From the NCBI RefSeq assembly GCF_002174455.2, contig NZ_CP147246.1:1019501-1083500 (forward strand): a DNA stretch of 64,000 nucleotides. Reading direction: 5' to 3'. Positions 35,016 to 44,572 of the stretch are shown here, in pieces. This DNA comes from Enterococcus sp. 9D6_DIV0238 (GTDB taxonomy: Bacteria > Bacillota > Bacilli > Lactobacillales > Enterococcaceae). Positions within the stretch are counted from its first letter, which is position 1; every line of letters starts with the position of its first letter. A model generated the notes under the pieces. That model worked only from the letters and a program-made list of their open reading frames with translations, had not been told where the DNA came from and made no database searches. Position numbers and translations under genes: made by a program.

Positions 35016-37100
35016 TCAATCATTATTTTGCATCGCAGCTTTTAGCGCTTGAGCTAATGCACTTTCTTCTGGTTCTTCTTTTTGAGCATATTTTTTCATT
35101 AGTTTTCGTTCTTCATGTTTGCTCAATTTTTTACTGCGTTCTTTTTTGTCTTGCATTTTTTCAGTGATCGAGCAGTACTTGCATTTGAAATAGGCACCAT
35201 TTTTCCCTTCAATGATCTCCATTTTACGATGACATTGAGAGCAACGATGATTCGATACCTTAGGATCTTTTCTTCTGCGGTAGTTACACTCTTGATTGGT
35301 ACACACATAAATTTTTCCATCTTTGGTGTTTTTCTCGCGTAAATTTGAACCACAGTCTGGACATTTCTTTTGTGTGATCGAAAAGTCCTGATATTTGCTT
35401 TCACTTTGTTTGATTTCACTGACAAGCTTTTTCGTATCGTGCTCGATTTCTTTCAAGAAAGCGGTACTGCTTTGCTTACCTTTAGCGATCGCTTCAAGTT
35501 CTTTTTCCCATTTTTCTGTTAGCTCAGGCGTTACCAACGATGGATTGACTAGCTCAAGTAATTGTTTTCCTTTTGAAGAAACCATCAAGCCGCTTGTTGT
35601 ACGCTCCATCAATTCAGATTTGATCAGCTTTTCAATGATTTCAGCACGAGTCGCTGGTGTTCCCAAGCTATGCTTTTCCATCAATCCTAGTAAGGTTCCT
35701 TCTGTCAACGGTTTTGGCGGACTCGTTAATTCTTTATTGATCGTAAAATTCGGCGGAATCACCATATCCAGCTTCCAATCAACAGATGGTACATTTTCTT
35801 CTTTCTCTTGCTTCCAGCCTGCTTCTTCTACTTTGTTTTGACGGAAAATAAATTGTTCTTTGCCAAAACTCACGGTTATTTTTGTTTGTTTTGTTCGGTG
35901 CGGTTCTGCGAACATTCCTAGAAAGCGTGTAACGATCATGTTGTAGATTTTTTGTTCATCGCCACTCAACTTCTCATAACGCGGCCGTTGCTCTGTCGGG
36001 ATCAAAGCGTGGTGATCTGTAACTTTCTCATTTTGAAAGACTTTCGTCAATTTGACCTGAGCGCCATTTTTGATATATGTTTTCACTTCTGGTGCAAAAT
36101 CGCTGACTGCCTGCAGTCGTTCTTTCATCGTCGCTTTCATATCTGTGGTCAAGTATTTACTGTCTGTTCTTGGATAAGTGACGATTTTATGAAATTCATA
36201 TAGGCTTTGAACAAGGGACAATGTCTTTTTTGCTGAAAATTGATAACGTTGGTTCGCTTCTCGTTGGATTTCCGTTAAATCATAAGGTAATGGCGCTTGT
36301 TCTGTCTTACTTTTTTCTTGAATATCCGTTACTTTCCCTTTGGTTTCACTAAGCTTTTTAACAAATGCTTCTACGTCATTTCGCTCTTTGAAACTGTAAG
36401 GATTACTTTGTACTAATTTTGCTTTTTCTTTTTGCACATGTAGGTCTACAGAAAAATAAGTTTGTGGACGGAAGCTTTCGATTTTCTTTTCTTGTTGTCG
36501 TACTAATGATAATGTTGGGGTTTGAACTCGTCCTGCTGACAAACTGTCCTGATATTTAACAGTCAATGCTCTTGTCACATTTAAACCGACTAACCAGTCT
36601 GCTTTGGCACGAGCTAGTGCAGAGTAATACAAATTGTCATACTCTTTAGCAGGCCGCAATTTCTTAAAACCATCTTTGATCGCTTTGTCTGTTTGAGAAG
36701 AGATCCATAGTCTTTTGACTGGTTTATTGAAATGAACATACTCCAAGATCCAGCGTGCAACAAGTTCTCCTTCACGACCAGCATCCGTTGCGATCACGGC
36801 TTCGGATACATCTTTGCGATTCGCTAATTGTTTGATCGCTTTTAACTGATGACCTGTTTTAGGCAAAGGCTTGATCCCTAGTTTTTTTGGCACCATCGGC
36901 AAAGTTTCCATTTGCCAGCTTTGCCATTCTTTATTGATATCTTCCGGCATTTTTAATCCTAATAAATGACCTAACGCCCAAGTCACGATGACAGTCGGTC
37001 CTTCATAATAGCTTTTATTTTTTTGATTTGCTCCTAGAACTTTACTCAAATCTTTGGCAACACTAGGTTTTTCAGCAATGATCAGTTGTTTATTCGCCAT
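35016..37100 (-). CDS. topB: DNA topoisomerase III (type IA)
   Basis: This 694-residue type IA topoisomerase relaxes or decatenates DNA by single-strand passage. The N-terminal TOPRIM domain shows QLIIAEKPSVAKDL and ATDAGREGELVARW. The catalytic tyrosine is in the motif TYPRTDSKYLT. The C-terminus has zinc ribbons (CPDCGSNL, CTNQECNY, CSQCHRKME, CKYC). GTG 37109 is possible, but ATG 37100 (MANKQLII) is the natural start. No mobile-element genes surround it, so it appears to be the chromosomal TopB rather than a plasmid relative. Confidence 0.93.
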   Translation of the reverse strand: MANKQLIIAEKPSVAKDLSKVLGANQKNKSYYEGPTVIVTWALGHLLGLKMPEDINKEWQSWQMETLPMVPKKLGIKPLPKTGHQLKAIKQLANRKDVSEAVIATDAGREGELVARWILEYVHFNKPVKRLWISSQTDKAIKDGFKKLRPAKEYDNLYYSALARAKADWLVGLNVTRALTVKYQDSLSAGRVQTPTLSLVRQQEKKIESFRPQTYFSVDLHVQKEKAKLVQSNPYSFKERNDVEAFVKKLSETKGKVTDIQEKSKTEQAPLPYDLTEIQREANQRYQFSAKKTLSLVQSLYEFHKIVTYPRTDSKYLTTDMKATMKERLQAVSDFAPEVKTYIKNGAQVKLTKVFQNEKVTDHHALIPTEQRPRYEKLSGDEQKIYNMIVTRFLGMFAEPHRTKQTKITVSFGKEQFIFRQNKVEEAGWKQEKEENVPSVDWKLDMVIPPNFTINKELTSPPKPLTEGTLLGLMEKHSLGTPATRAEIIEKLIKSELMERTTSGLMVSSKGKQLLELVNPSLVTPELTEKWEKELEAIAKGKQSSTAFLKEIEHDTKKLVSEIKQSESKYQDFSITQKKCPDCGSNLREKNTKDGKIYVCTNQECNYRRRKDPKVSNHRCSQCHRKMEIIEGKNGAYFKCKYCSITEKMQDKKERSKKLSKHEERKLMKKYAQKEEPEESALAQALKAAMQNND

Positions 37101-37215
37101 TTTTTTCACTCACTTTTCTTTGACTTTTTATATAGATGTCCGTTTAATTTTAAATTTCAATGCCTTCATTTTAACATATTCTTTTCCACCATTGCGATCT
37201 TCGGAAATCTTTTTA

Positions 37216-37260
37216 TTGAAATGTTACGAATAAAGCTTTATACTTACTATTAGTAAGTAT
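37216..37260 (+). promoter_or_regulatory. promoter with HxlR/YodB-type palindromic operator
   Basis: TTGAAA (37216-37221), 17 bases, TATACT (37239-37244). Overlapping the -10 and start site is a perfect 10-1-10 palindrome with arms ATACTTACTA and TAGTAAGTAT (37240-37260). The core ACTTACT-N3-AGTAAGT is identical in form to the operator at 24888-24904. Repression by a shared redox-sensing regulator is inferred. Confidence 0.75.
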
Positions 37261-37275
37261 AAAAAAGGAGAAACT

Positions 37276-37986
37276 ATGATCACAATTGAATTTTTTCACG
37301 ACGTTATTTGCAGTTTTTGTTTTCCCATGTCTTATCGAATGAGACAAGCTCAAAAGACCGTTCCCGATATAAAAATCATCCACCGTTCCTTTGCCCTCGC
37401 TTGGGAGCCTGAACATCTTGCTCAAATGTTTGGTTCTAGAGAGCAAGCGAAGCAGGAAATCCTCTCACATTGGGCCCATGCTAATCAAAATGACGAGCTG
37501 CACCGCTTTAATATTAAAGGAATGGAGCAAAAAGACTTTCTTTTCCCAACTTCAAAAAACGGGTTGATCGCTGCTAAAGCTGCGGGTGTGATTGCAGGTC
37601 AGGAAGGCTACTGGGAACTTTTCGATGCGTTACAACATGCGCTATTTGTTGAAAATCAAAATATTGAAGATCTGGCAGTCATTTCTGCTCTCGTTCAAGC
37701 AAGCTCTTTAGATTTTGAACAATGGCAAAAAGCATTTGATGATCCTGCCACACTCGCTTTAGTTGACGCTGATTTTCAATTAGCCGATCAGTATCAATTA
37801 TCAGGTGTTCCGGCATTGATCGTTAATGGAAAGTATCTGATAAATGGTGCTCAGCCGCTTGAGCAGATCATTCAGGCGATCCAAACGATCAAAGAAAAAG
37901 AAAGTCCTATCATTGAGTTCGTAGACACTGACCAGTCCGCTGGTGCTTCTTGTAATATGGAAGATGGCAAATGGGTCTGCGATTGA
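37276..37986 (+). CDS. DsbA-family oxidoreductase (FrnE-like)
   Basis: This 236-residue cytosolic thioredoxin-fold protein has the active-site pair CSFC (residues 14-17, followed by FPMSYRM) and the cis-Pro segment SGVPALIVNGKYLINGAQ. No signal peptide is present. A second cysteine pair near the C-terminus (ASCNMEDGKWVCD) is seen in some relatives. FrnE-type proteins act in oxidative or thiol stress. The operator overlapping its promoter supports redox or electrophile control. Start ATG behind AAAAGGAGA. A GAGCCCAA-type hairpin follows. Confidence 0.88.
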   Translation: MITIEFFHDVICSFCFPMSYRMRQAQKTVPDIKIIHRSFALAWEPEHLAQMFGSREQAKQEILSHWAHANQNDELHRFNIKGMEQKDFLFPTSKNGLIAAKAAGVIAGQEGYWELFDALQHALFVENQNIEDLAVISALVQASSLDFEQWQKAFDDPATLALVDADFQLADQYQLSGVPALIVNGKYLINGAQPLEQIIQAIQTIKEKESPIIEFVDTDQSAGASCNMEDGKWVCD

Positions 37987-37994
37987 TCAAAAAA

Positions 37995-38103
37995 AGAGCC
38001 CAAAACAAAACTAAAAACTAGTTTTGCTTTGGGCTCTACTTCTGAATAAAAGACGAGAGAAAGCGACTTATTTCCCAGAACTAAACGCTTTTTATCTCAG
38101 CTT
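37995..38103 (-). repeat. intergenic S-T repeat copy after the DUF1033 gene
   Basis: On the minus strand after the stop at 38109: GCTGAGATAAAAAGCGTTTAG (about 38081-38101) opens a short unit S that closes with GCTTTCTCTCGTCTTTTATTC (38045-38065). The GAGCCCAAA-type hairpin follows (arms 37995-38013 and 38019-38037) with a T-run on the minus strand. Confidence 0.7.
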
Positions 38104-38108
38104 CATTT

Positions 38109-38474
38109 TTAGACTAAACTTGTTTTACAGCACTTTGGTTTTGCACAATCATTATGACGTTCATGAAAATCATCGCCGCTTTCAAACGTAACAGCCTGAT
38201 GATCTTTTAACAAAGCTAATCCTCTGTACTGCTGTAAATCTTCATCACACTCTTCACACCAACGCTCATCACCGTCATTCCAAAACGCCGCCAAATAATT
38301 TACTTTAGTATTTATGTATTCATGAGTTGATGAAAGTTCTTGCCATTTTTTTATGTAGTAACGTTCTGCGTCTTCAAGACAGTCAAAGCTTTTCTCTTCT
38401 TCAATATCTTCCTGCCAGTCTTCAAAAAACCACCACGGTTCATTATCACCGTACATGGTAATTACTTGGTACAT
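38109..38474 (-). CDS. DUF1033 family protein
   Basis: This 121-residue acidic, Trp-rich soluble protein begins MYQVITMYGDNEPWWFFEDW, the characteristic start of DUF1033 proteins of lactic acid bacteria. The C-terminus is Cys-rich (CAKPKCCKTS). It has its own promoter (TTGAAA-17-TAGAAT) and is followed by an S-T repeat. Function is unknown, and its neighbours give no clue. Confidence 0.8.
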   Translation of the reverse strand: MYQVITMYGDNEPWWFFEDWQEDIEEEKSFDCLEDAERYYIKKWQELSSTHEYINTKVNYLAAFWNDGDERWCEECDEDLQQYRGLALLKDHQAVTFESGDDFHERHNDCAKPKCCKTSLV

Positions 38475-38507
38475 CCGTTAATCACTCCAATTCTTTCTAC
38501 AAGTGCT

Positions 38508-38536
38508 ATTCTAGTCACTTAAAAGAAATCTTTCAA
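38508..38536 (-). promoter_or_regulatory. promoter of the DUF1033 gene
   Basis: On the minus strand TTGAAA (38531-38536), 17-base spacer, TAGAAT (38508-38513), 34 bases before the start codon. Confidence 0.7.
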
Positions 38537-38689
38537 CTTAAGTGCTTGTGAAATGTTTTTTGTTTAAACGCTCATTTTTCATTTTACCATAAGTCAAAGG
38601 AGAATAACGTCAAATTTTTCCTTTTTATCTAATTGCAGACGGAAAAGGCTTTTGCTAAAATAGGAATACTATGGAAAGGATCGTTTATC

Positions 38690-39097
38690 ATGAAAAAACC
38701 TGTATTTTGGAATTCAATTGGCCTCTATCTACTTCTTTACAATAATATTTTGATCATTATTAGTCTGATCATGGCGTTGAAAGCTGTTGTTGAAGGGGAT
38801 GGAACCTTTGGAGCAGATGTTTGGTATCAAATTTTAGTGTTCATCGTTTATATCATCGTGATCGCTGGTCTTTTGACTGGCGGAAAAAAAGGGTATATCT
38901 TGGCTTGCTTATTTATTCCTTTTATCTTTTTGATTTATTTTTATCCGCCGATCATGGTGCGGATTTTCCCAAAAATGGTTATGTTAGCTTTTCGTGTAGC
39001 AGAATTCGGTTCAATTGTTTATTTGATCGTATCCTCGGAATCTAGAGCCTATTTTCGTAATAGCAGCAGTCAGGATGGGACAAACTCCAAGAAATAA
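38690..39097 (+). CDS. small four-TM membrane protein with repeat-derived C-terminus
   Basis: This 135-residue protein has four hydrophobic segments (about 8-30, 46-67, 71-92 and 98-118). AAAGGA at 38677-38682 fixes the ATG at 38690 rather than the earlier 38633. Its last ten or so codons (SSQDGTNSKK) and stop run into the start of an intergenic S unit: GGATGGGACA is translated and the TAA is that of the conserved GAAATAAG motif. The original stop was probably lost when the repeat arrived. Function unknown. Confidence 0.7.
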   Translation: MKKPVFWNSIGLYLLLYNNILIIISLIMALKAVVEGDGTFGADVWYQILVFIVYIIVIAGLLTGGKKGYILACLFIPFIFLIYFYPPIMVRIFPKMVMLAFRVAEFGSIVYLIVSSESRAYFRNSSSQDGTNSKK

Positions 39098-39305
39098 GCG
39101 GAAATTATTTCTGCTTCCACCGTTTATTCGTTTTAAAAAGAACTGGGTCGTAACTCTACGAGTTACGACCCAGTTTCTGTCTAAAACTTGATAAAAGTGG
39201 TCAAAAATCTGGTTCTTCGACAATTTTTCAAAAGGCAATCATTACAAAAAACGTATTATTTTTCTTTTGCTTCAATTGCTCAAACCTTAACGACTTTTGT
39301 CTCAA
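39068..39305. repeat. intergenic repeat, S-T-S' between convergent genes
   Basis: Unit S (+): GGATGGGACAAACTCC (39073) to TTCTGCTTCCACCGTTTATTC (about 39110-39131). T hairpin: AACTGGGTCGTAACTC / GAGTTACGACCCAGTT (39140-39173), a near-perfect palindrome. Unit S' (-): decayed, ending GACTTTTGTCTCAATC at about 39290-39305, adjacent to the mnmA stop. Both flanking genes thus read gene-S-T. Confidence 0.7.
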
Positions 39306-39309
39306 TCTA

Positions 39310-40449
<1,140 letters not shown>

Positions 40450-40582
40450 TCAATTTAGATTCTGAAATCATCCACGATTTGAAGGTCGTAACTTTTCAGT
40501 GATACTTATTATACTAGGATTTTGAAAGATGTAAAGGTATTGAGCGATTCTTCTCATTTAATTAAGAAATCATCGGATAGCC

Positions 40583-40722
40583 AAAAAACAGAGCCCTGAA
40601 CAAAACTGTTTTCTAGTTTTGTCCAAAACTCTGTTTTTTAATACACGGTGACCAATAGTCAGATTCTCCAGTAATTTCGCAACCACCAACAAAACCTAAG
40701 CGACTTTTGACTCATCCTCTGC
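40583..40722 (-). repeat. degenerate S-T repeat copy after the DUF1831 gene
   Basis: On the minus strand after the stop at 40729: GATGAGTCAAAAGTCGCTTAG (about 40694-40714) opens a decayed unit S that ends near GGTCACCGTGTATT. A long hairpin of the GAGCCC/ACAAAACT family follows, with AAAAAACAGAG / CTCTGTTTTTT at its base (40585-40639). It probably terminates the cysteine desulfurase operon. Confidence 0.6.
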
Positions 40723-40728
40723 TATAAT

Positions 40729-41070
40729 CTACGCTTTTTCAAATACTCCACGGCTGATCATGCCATCCATCAAGAAATAGAATTTCTCCTGACTCATCGC
40801 ATGAGCATCACCTTTGAAAATGTTCATTGATTTTAAGCCGTTAGCTGTTGTAACAGACATTTTCAATGTTTTTAAGTCGCTAGCGATCGTAATTTTTAAT
40901 TTGAAACCTTCTTTACTTTGGGGTGTTGCATCCAATGGACGAACCAATTGAAAATTACCAGAATTTGTTTCAACAAATCCATTATCTTTTAATGTATATT
41001 TTTTTGCTTGTTCATTAACTTTGTAATAGACTTCACAGCCTTCTACTGTTGCTTTATCAGCAAATGCCAT
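40729..41070 (-). CDS. DUF1831 family protein
   Basis: This 113-residue soluble protein begins MAFADKATVEGCEVYY and matches the DUF1831 family of lactic acid bacteria. It lies 79 bases downstream of the cysteine desulfurase gene, between it and mnmA, and this trio is often conserved. A role in sulfur transfer or tRNA thiolation is suggested by position only. Start ATG behind GAGGTGG. Confidence 0.8.
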   Translation of the reverse strand: MAFADKATVEGCEVYYKVNEQAKKYTLKDNGFVETNSGNFQLVRPLDATPQSKEGFKLKITIASDLKTLKMSVTTANGLKSMNIFKGDAHAMSQEKFYFLMDGMISRGVFEKA

Positions 41071-41149
41071 TTTTCCACCTCATTTATTCATTGTTTCTTC
41101 TATTATAATTGTTATAGTCATTTTTTTCTACCACTAATCAGCTTTTCTT

Positions 41150-42298
41150 TCAGCTCGCTTTAAGTCTTTGGATCGTTTGAATCAAAATATCTGTAAATTC
41201 TTCGATTTGTTCTCTATTCGTACCTAAACCAAAACTGATCCTTACTGATTCTTTGATAGCCGGATGGCCTTTCCCATACATTGCTTCCAATACATGAGAA
41301 GGTTCGACCGTCCCTGCAGTACAGGCCGATCCAGTAGAAATCGCTACTCCTTGAAGGTCTAAATGCATCAATAATAAGTCACTTGACACTTCAGGAAAAC
41401 GTACATTCAAAATGTGCGCTAATTTATTTTCAGGTGCACCATTGATTTGATAAGCTACTGCTGCCTGATCTAGTTTTGTTAAAATCAATTTTTGATAGTC
41501 AACGTACGCTTCATGACGCCGTTTTTTCTCGTCATCAGTCAAAAGCTCTACAGCTTTACCCAAACCAACGATCCCCGCAACATTTTCTGTCCCTGCTCTA
41601 CGTTTTTCTTCTTGTTCTCCACCATGTAAAAAAGAAGGAAGAGAAAGAGCATCATTTTTATACAGAAATCCTACCCCTTTAGGTCCATTGATTTTATGTG
41701 CTGAAATACTAAGTAGATCGATTCCAAGCTCATGAGGAGCTATTTGTTCTGATCCATATGCTTGAACCGCATCTGTATGAAAAACAGCTGGATGCTCTTT
41801 CAATAGAAGACCTATTTCTTTGATTGGTAAGAGATTGCCGATTTCATTGTTGCCGTACATCACAGAAACAAGCGTTGTGTCTTCTCGCAATTCTTGCTTG
41901 AGCTTTTCTACAGATAATTGCCCCGTTTCATCGACAGGAAGATATGTCACTTCAAATCCTAGCGTTTCTAGATATTTCATTGTTTCTAATACTGCTGGAT
42001 GTTCAATTGCTGTTGTGATCAGATGCATTCCCTGCTCTTTTTTAGATAAAGCTGTTTCAATGATTGCTGTATTATCACCTTCAGTGCCGCCACTGTTAAA
42101 AATAATTTCATGCGGTTTGACGTGAAGGCTTTCTGCAACCACTTGACGTACATTTTCAATCTTGCGGTGTGCTTGACGGCCGAATGTATGGATACTGGAT
42201 GGATTGCCGAATGTGTTTGCCATTTCAGCTGCCACTACTTCAATGACACTAGGATGCATCGGAGTTGTTGCCGCATGGTCTAAATAGATCGAAGTCAT
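41150..42298 (-). CDS. cysteine desulfurase (NifS/IscS-like)
   Basis: This 382-residue PLP enzyme takes sulfur from cysteine as a persulfide. It begins MTSIYLDHAATTPMHPSV. The PLP lysine is in SISAHKINGPKGVG and the persulfide cysteine in STGSACTAGTVEPSHVL. The frame is open to 42364, but AGGAAGAG and the family start favour ATG at 42298. The neighbouring mnmA suggests it supplies sulfur for tRNA thiolation rather than general Fe-S assembly; no suf or isc scaffold gene is near. Confidence 0.93.
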   Translation of the reverse strand: MTSIYLDHAATTPMHPSVIEVVAAEMANTFGNPSSIHTFGRQAHRKIENVRQVVAESLHVKPHEIIFNSGGTEGDNTAIIETALSKKEQGMHLITTAIEHPAVLETMKYLETLGFEVTYLPVDETGQLSVEKLKQELREDTTLVSVMYGNNEIGNLLPIKEIGLLLKEHPAVFHTDAVQAYGSEQIAPHELGIDLLSISAHKINGPKGVGFLYKNDALSLPSFLHGGEQEEKRRAGTENVAGIVGLGKAVELLTDDEKKRRHEAYVDYQKLILTKLDQAAVAYQINGAPENKLAHILNVRFPEVSSDLLLMHLDLQGVAISTGSACTAGTVEPSHVLEAMYGKGHPAIKESVRISFGLGTNREQIEEFTDILIQTIQRLKAS

Positions 42299-42382
42299 TG
42301 AACTCTTCCTTTCTGAACCACTTTTTATTGGCATTAGTTTAACATAAGTGTTCCCATTCCTCAAAATTTACTGTCATATCGT

Positions 42383-43279
42383 TTATTTTACAAATCGTTT
42401 TTCTTTGCGGTACGTATAAATATTTCCATAAGTGAATACTGCAATGCCCAGCCAAATAAAGCCAAAAGCCATAAATTGCTCTAACGAATACGGCTCGTGG
42501 TATATGAACAATGCTGATAAAAGCATCAAGGTCGGTCCTACATATTGGATGAAGCCAAGTATGATATAGGAAATCTTTTTTGCAGCTTCCGCAAAAAGAA
42601 GTAGCGGGATCGCTGTGACCACACCTGCACCGACCAATAGCAGATTTGTTGATAGTTCATAATTCATGAAGCCTTGCTTAGAGAAAAAAATCAGATAGAT
42701 CAACGCAAGCGGCAAAATAACGAAGGTCTCGATCGTCAAGCCTGTGTACGAACTAACAGAAACTCCCTTTTTGATCAGCCCATAAAAACTGAATGTTACC
42801 GCCATGATCAACGGAGCCAGCGGCAGTTGACCTGTTTGGATCGTTAATAACACAACTCCAGTCAAAGCCAATCCACAAGCGATCAAGCCCGAACGGCTGA
42901 GTTTTTCTTTTAAAATCAAGGTTGCCAGCAGCACGTTGACTAAAGGGTTCATATAATACCCCAAGCTAGCCTGTGTGACATGTCCTTGACTCACCGTATA
43001 AATAAATGTAAACCAGTTTAATGAAATCAAAATAGCCGCACAAATAATAGCAAATAATTTCTTCTTCTCTTTTAAAACACTTTTGACTTCAGCTAAAAAT
43101 AGTGTCCATTTTTTTGTCACAAAAATATAGATCAGCATAAATAAAAACGACCAGACAATTCGATAGCATAAGATATCAAGCGGATCGACCATCGGCATCA
43201 GCTTCCAATAAATCGGAATAACGCCCCAAAATATATAAGCAATAAATCCCAGTAGAACGCCTTTTCTTTGTTCTTTCAA
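42383..43279 (-). CDS. rarD: RarD-type EamA family transporter
   Basis: This 298-residue membrane protein has about ten helices in two EamA halves and begins MKEQRKGVLLGFIAYIFWGVIPIYWK, a typical RarD start. The segment VTQASLGYYMNPLVNVLLA is a family signature. Start is TTG at 43279 with AAGGGAG eight bases before it. It stands alone between the desulfurase and prs genes. The substrate of RarD proteins is not established. Confidence 0.88.
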   Translation of the reverse strand: MKEQRKGVLLGFIAYIFWGVIPIYWKLMPMVDPLDILCYRIVWSFLFMLIYIFVTKKWTLFLAEVKSVLKEKKKLFAIICAAILISLNWFTFIYTVSQGHVTQASLGYYMNPLVNVLLATLILKEKLSRSGLIACGLALTGVVLLTIQTGQLPLAPLIMAVTFSFYGLIKKGVSVSSYTGLTIETFVILPLALIYLIFFSKQGFMNYELSTNLLLVGAGVVTAIPLLLFAEAAKKISYIILGFIQYVGPTLMLLSALFIYHEPYSLEQFMAFGFIWLGIAVFTYGNIYTYRKEKRFVK

Positions 43280-43308
43280 TCAAACAACTCCCTTTCTTAT
43301 TCAATAAA

Positions 43309-43343
43309 AAGAAGCTCAGTATAAACACACAGCTGAACTTCTT
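43309..43343 (-). terminator. terminator of prs
   Basis: Stem AAGAAGCTCAG / CTGAACTTCTT (one mismatch), 20 bases after the prs stop, with TTTTTATT following on the minus strand. Confidence 0.65.
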
Positions 43344-43362
43344 TCGTAAAAACAGATAATGA

Positions 43363-44328
43363 TTATTTTTCTTCTAAACGAAACAGCGGACTCATCGGTG
43401 TATTTTCATGGATACGCTTCACAGCTTCTCCCATCAATTCCGCACAAGATACAATATTTAGACCTTCAGGACGACGATCCTCTGAGATAAAGACAGAATC
43501 TGTCACACAGATCTGTTCGATCGGTGAGTTGTCTAATGTCTGTTTTGCACCTTTTGAAAGTAATCCGTGAGAAGCACAGGCATAAATGCATTTTGCTCCG
43601 TTTTCCTTCAATATCTCAGCTGCCGTTGTCAACGTTTCTCCTGTATTTAAGATATCATCAACGAGAATACAGGTTTTTCCTTTGACTTCACCGATGACAT
43701 AACCTGAACGCACGCCATCAACTTCATCCTGATCGATGATCGCTAATGTTGCATCAAGATATTCAGATAAGCTTCTTGCTCGCTGAACGCCGCTGTTTTT
43801 AGGAGAAACTACGACAATATCTTCACCGGTCTTCCCTTGTTTTCGATAGTTATGTGCAAATAACGGCATCGTGAAAAGATTATCTACAGGAATATCAAAG
43901 AATCCCTGCACTTGAACTGTATGTAAATCAAGCGTCAGCACTCGTGTTGCTCCTGCTTCTTCTAACAAATTCGCTACTAATTTTGCAGTGATCGGTTCTC
44001 TTGGTTTTGCTGTGCGGTCCTGTCTAGCATAGCCATAATAGGGTAAAACAACATTGATTGTTTTCGCACTAGCACGTTTTAATGCATCGATCATGATCAA
44101 TAACTCCATCAAATGATCGTTTACCGGTAAATTAGTTGATTGAATCAGAAAAACATGATCCCCACGAATACTCTCTTCAATATTGATTTGAATCTCTCCA
44201 TCACTAAATTGACGAACCGTACTCTTTCCTAATTCAGTCCCGACAACCTCAGCTATTTTCTCAGCTAAAGGACGATTGGCATTCAAACTAAAGATCCGTA
44301 ATGTTTTATCCTTGTATTTTTGGGTCAT
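43363..44328 (-). CDS. prs: ribose-phosphate pyrophosphokinase
   Basis: This 321-residue cytosolic enzyme makes PRPP from ribose-5-phosphate and ATP for nucleotide, His and Trp synthesis. Recognisable parts: [20 protein letters not shown] N-terminus, the flexible loop [33 protein letters not shown], and the PRPP-binding [10 protein letters not shown]. Start ATG follows GGAGGAAATC. Length and motifs fit class I PRPP synthase. Enterococci often have a second copy, so this one might be the paralogue rather than the main gene. Confidence 0.95.
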   Translation of the reverse strand: MTQKYKDKTLRIFSLNANRPLAEKIAEVVGTELGKSTVRQFSDGEIQINIEESIRGDHVFLIQSTNLPVNDHLMELLIMIDALKRASAKTINVVLPYYGYARQDRTAKPREPITAKLVANLLEEAGATRVLTLDLHTVQVQGFFDIPVDNLFTMPLFAHNYRKQGKTGEDIVVVSPKNSGVQRARSLSEYLDATLAIIDQDEVDGVRSGYVIGEVKGKTCILVDDILNTGETLTTAAEILKENGAKCIYACASHGLLSKGAKQTLDNSPIEQICVTDSVFISEDRRPEGLNIVSCAELMGEAVKRIHENTPMSPLFRLEEK

Positions 44329-44572
44329 GATTTCCTCCGCACTTTCGATATTTTTACTCTGTATTTTTACTCAAAGCTTCATTTTCCATTCTACCATTGA
44401 TTCGATAAAAAATCATGAATCTTTTTCTTTCTTACTAGAAAATAAGTGTTTTTATATTGTCTCTTTTTTTATTACAGTATACTTACAAAATTGTTCGTTG
44501 ATTCACACAGAATCAAATTGCGTTTCTTTTCCTCATCAGTAAAATAAGAACTATATTGGAGGTGATTCGCTT

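Noticed and set aside
35395..35841. 148-residue plus-strand frame inside topB
   Set aside because: Ser/Phe-rich antisense shadow of topB; the topB frame has clear catalytic motifs.
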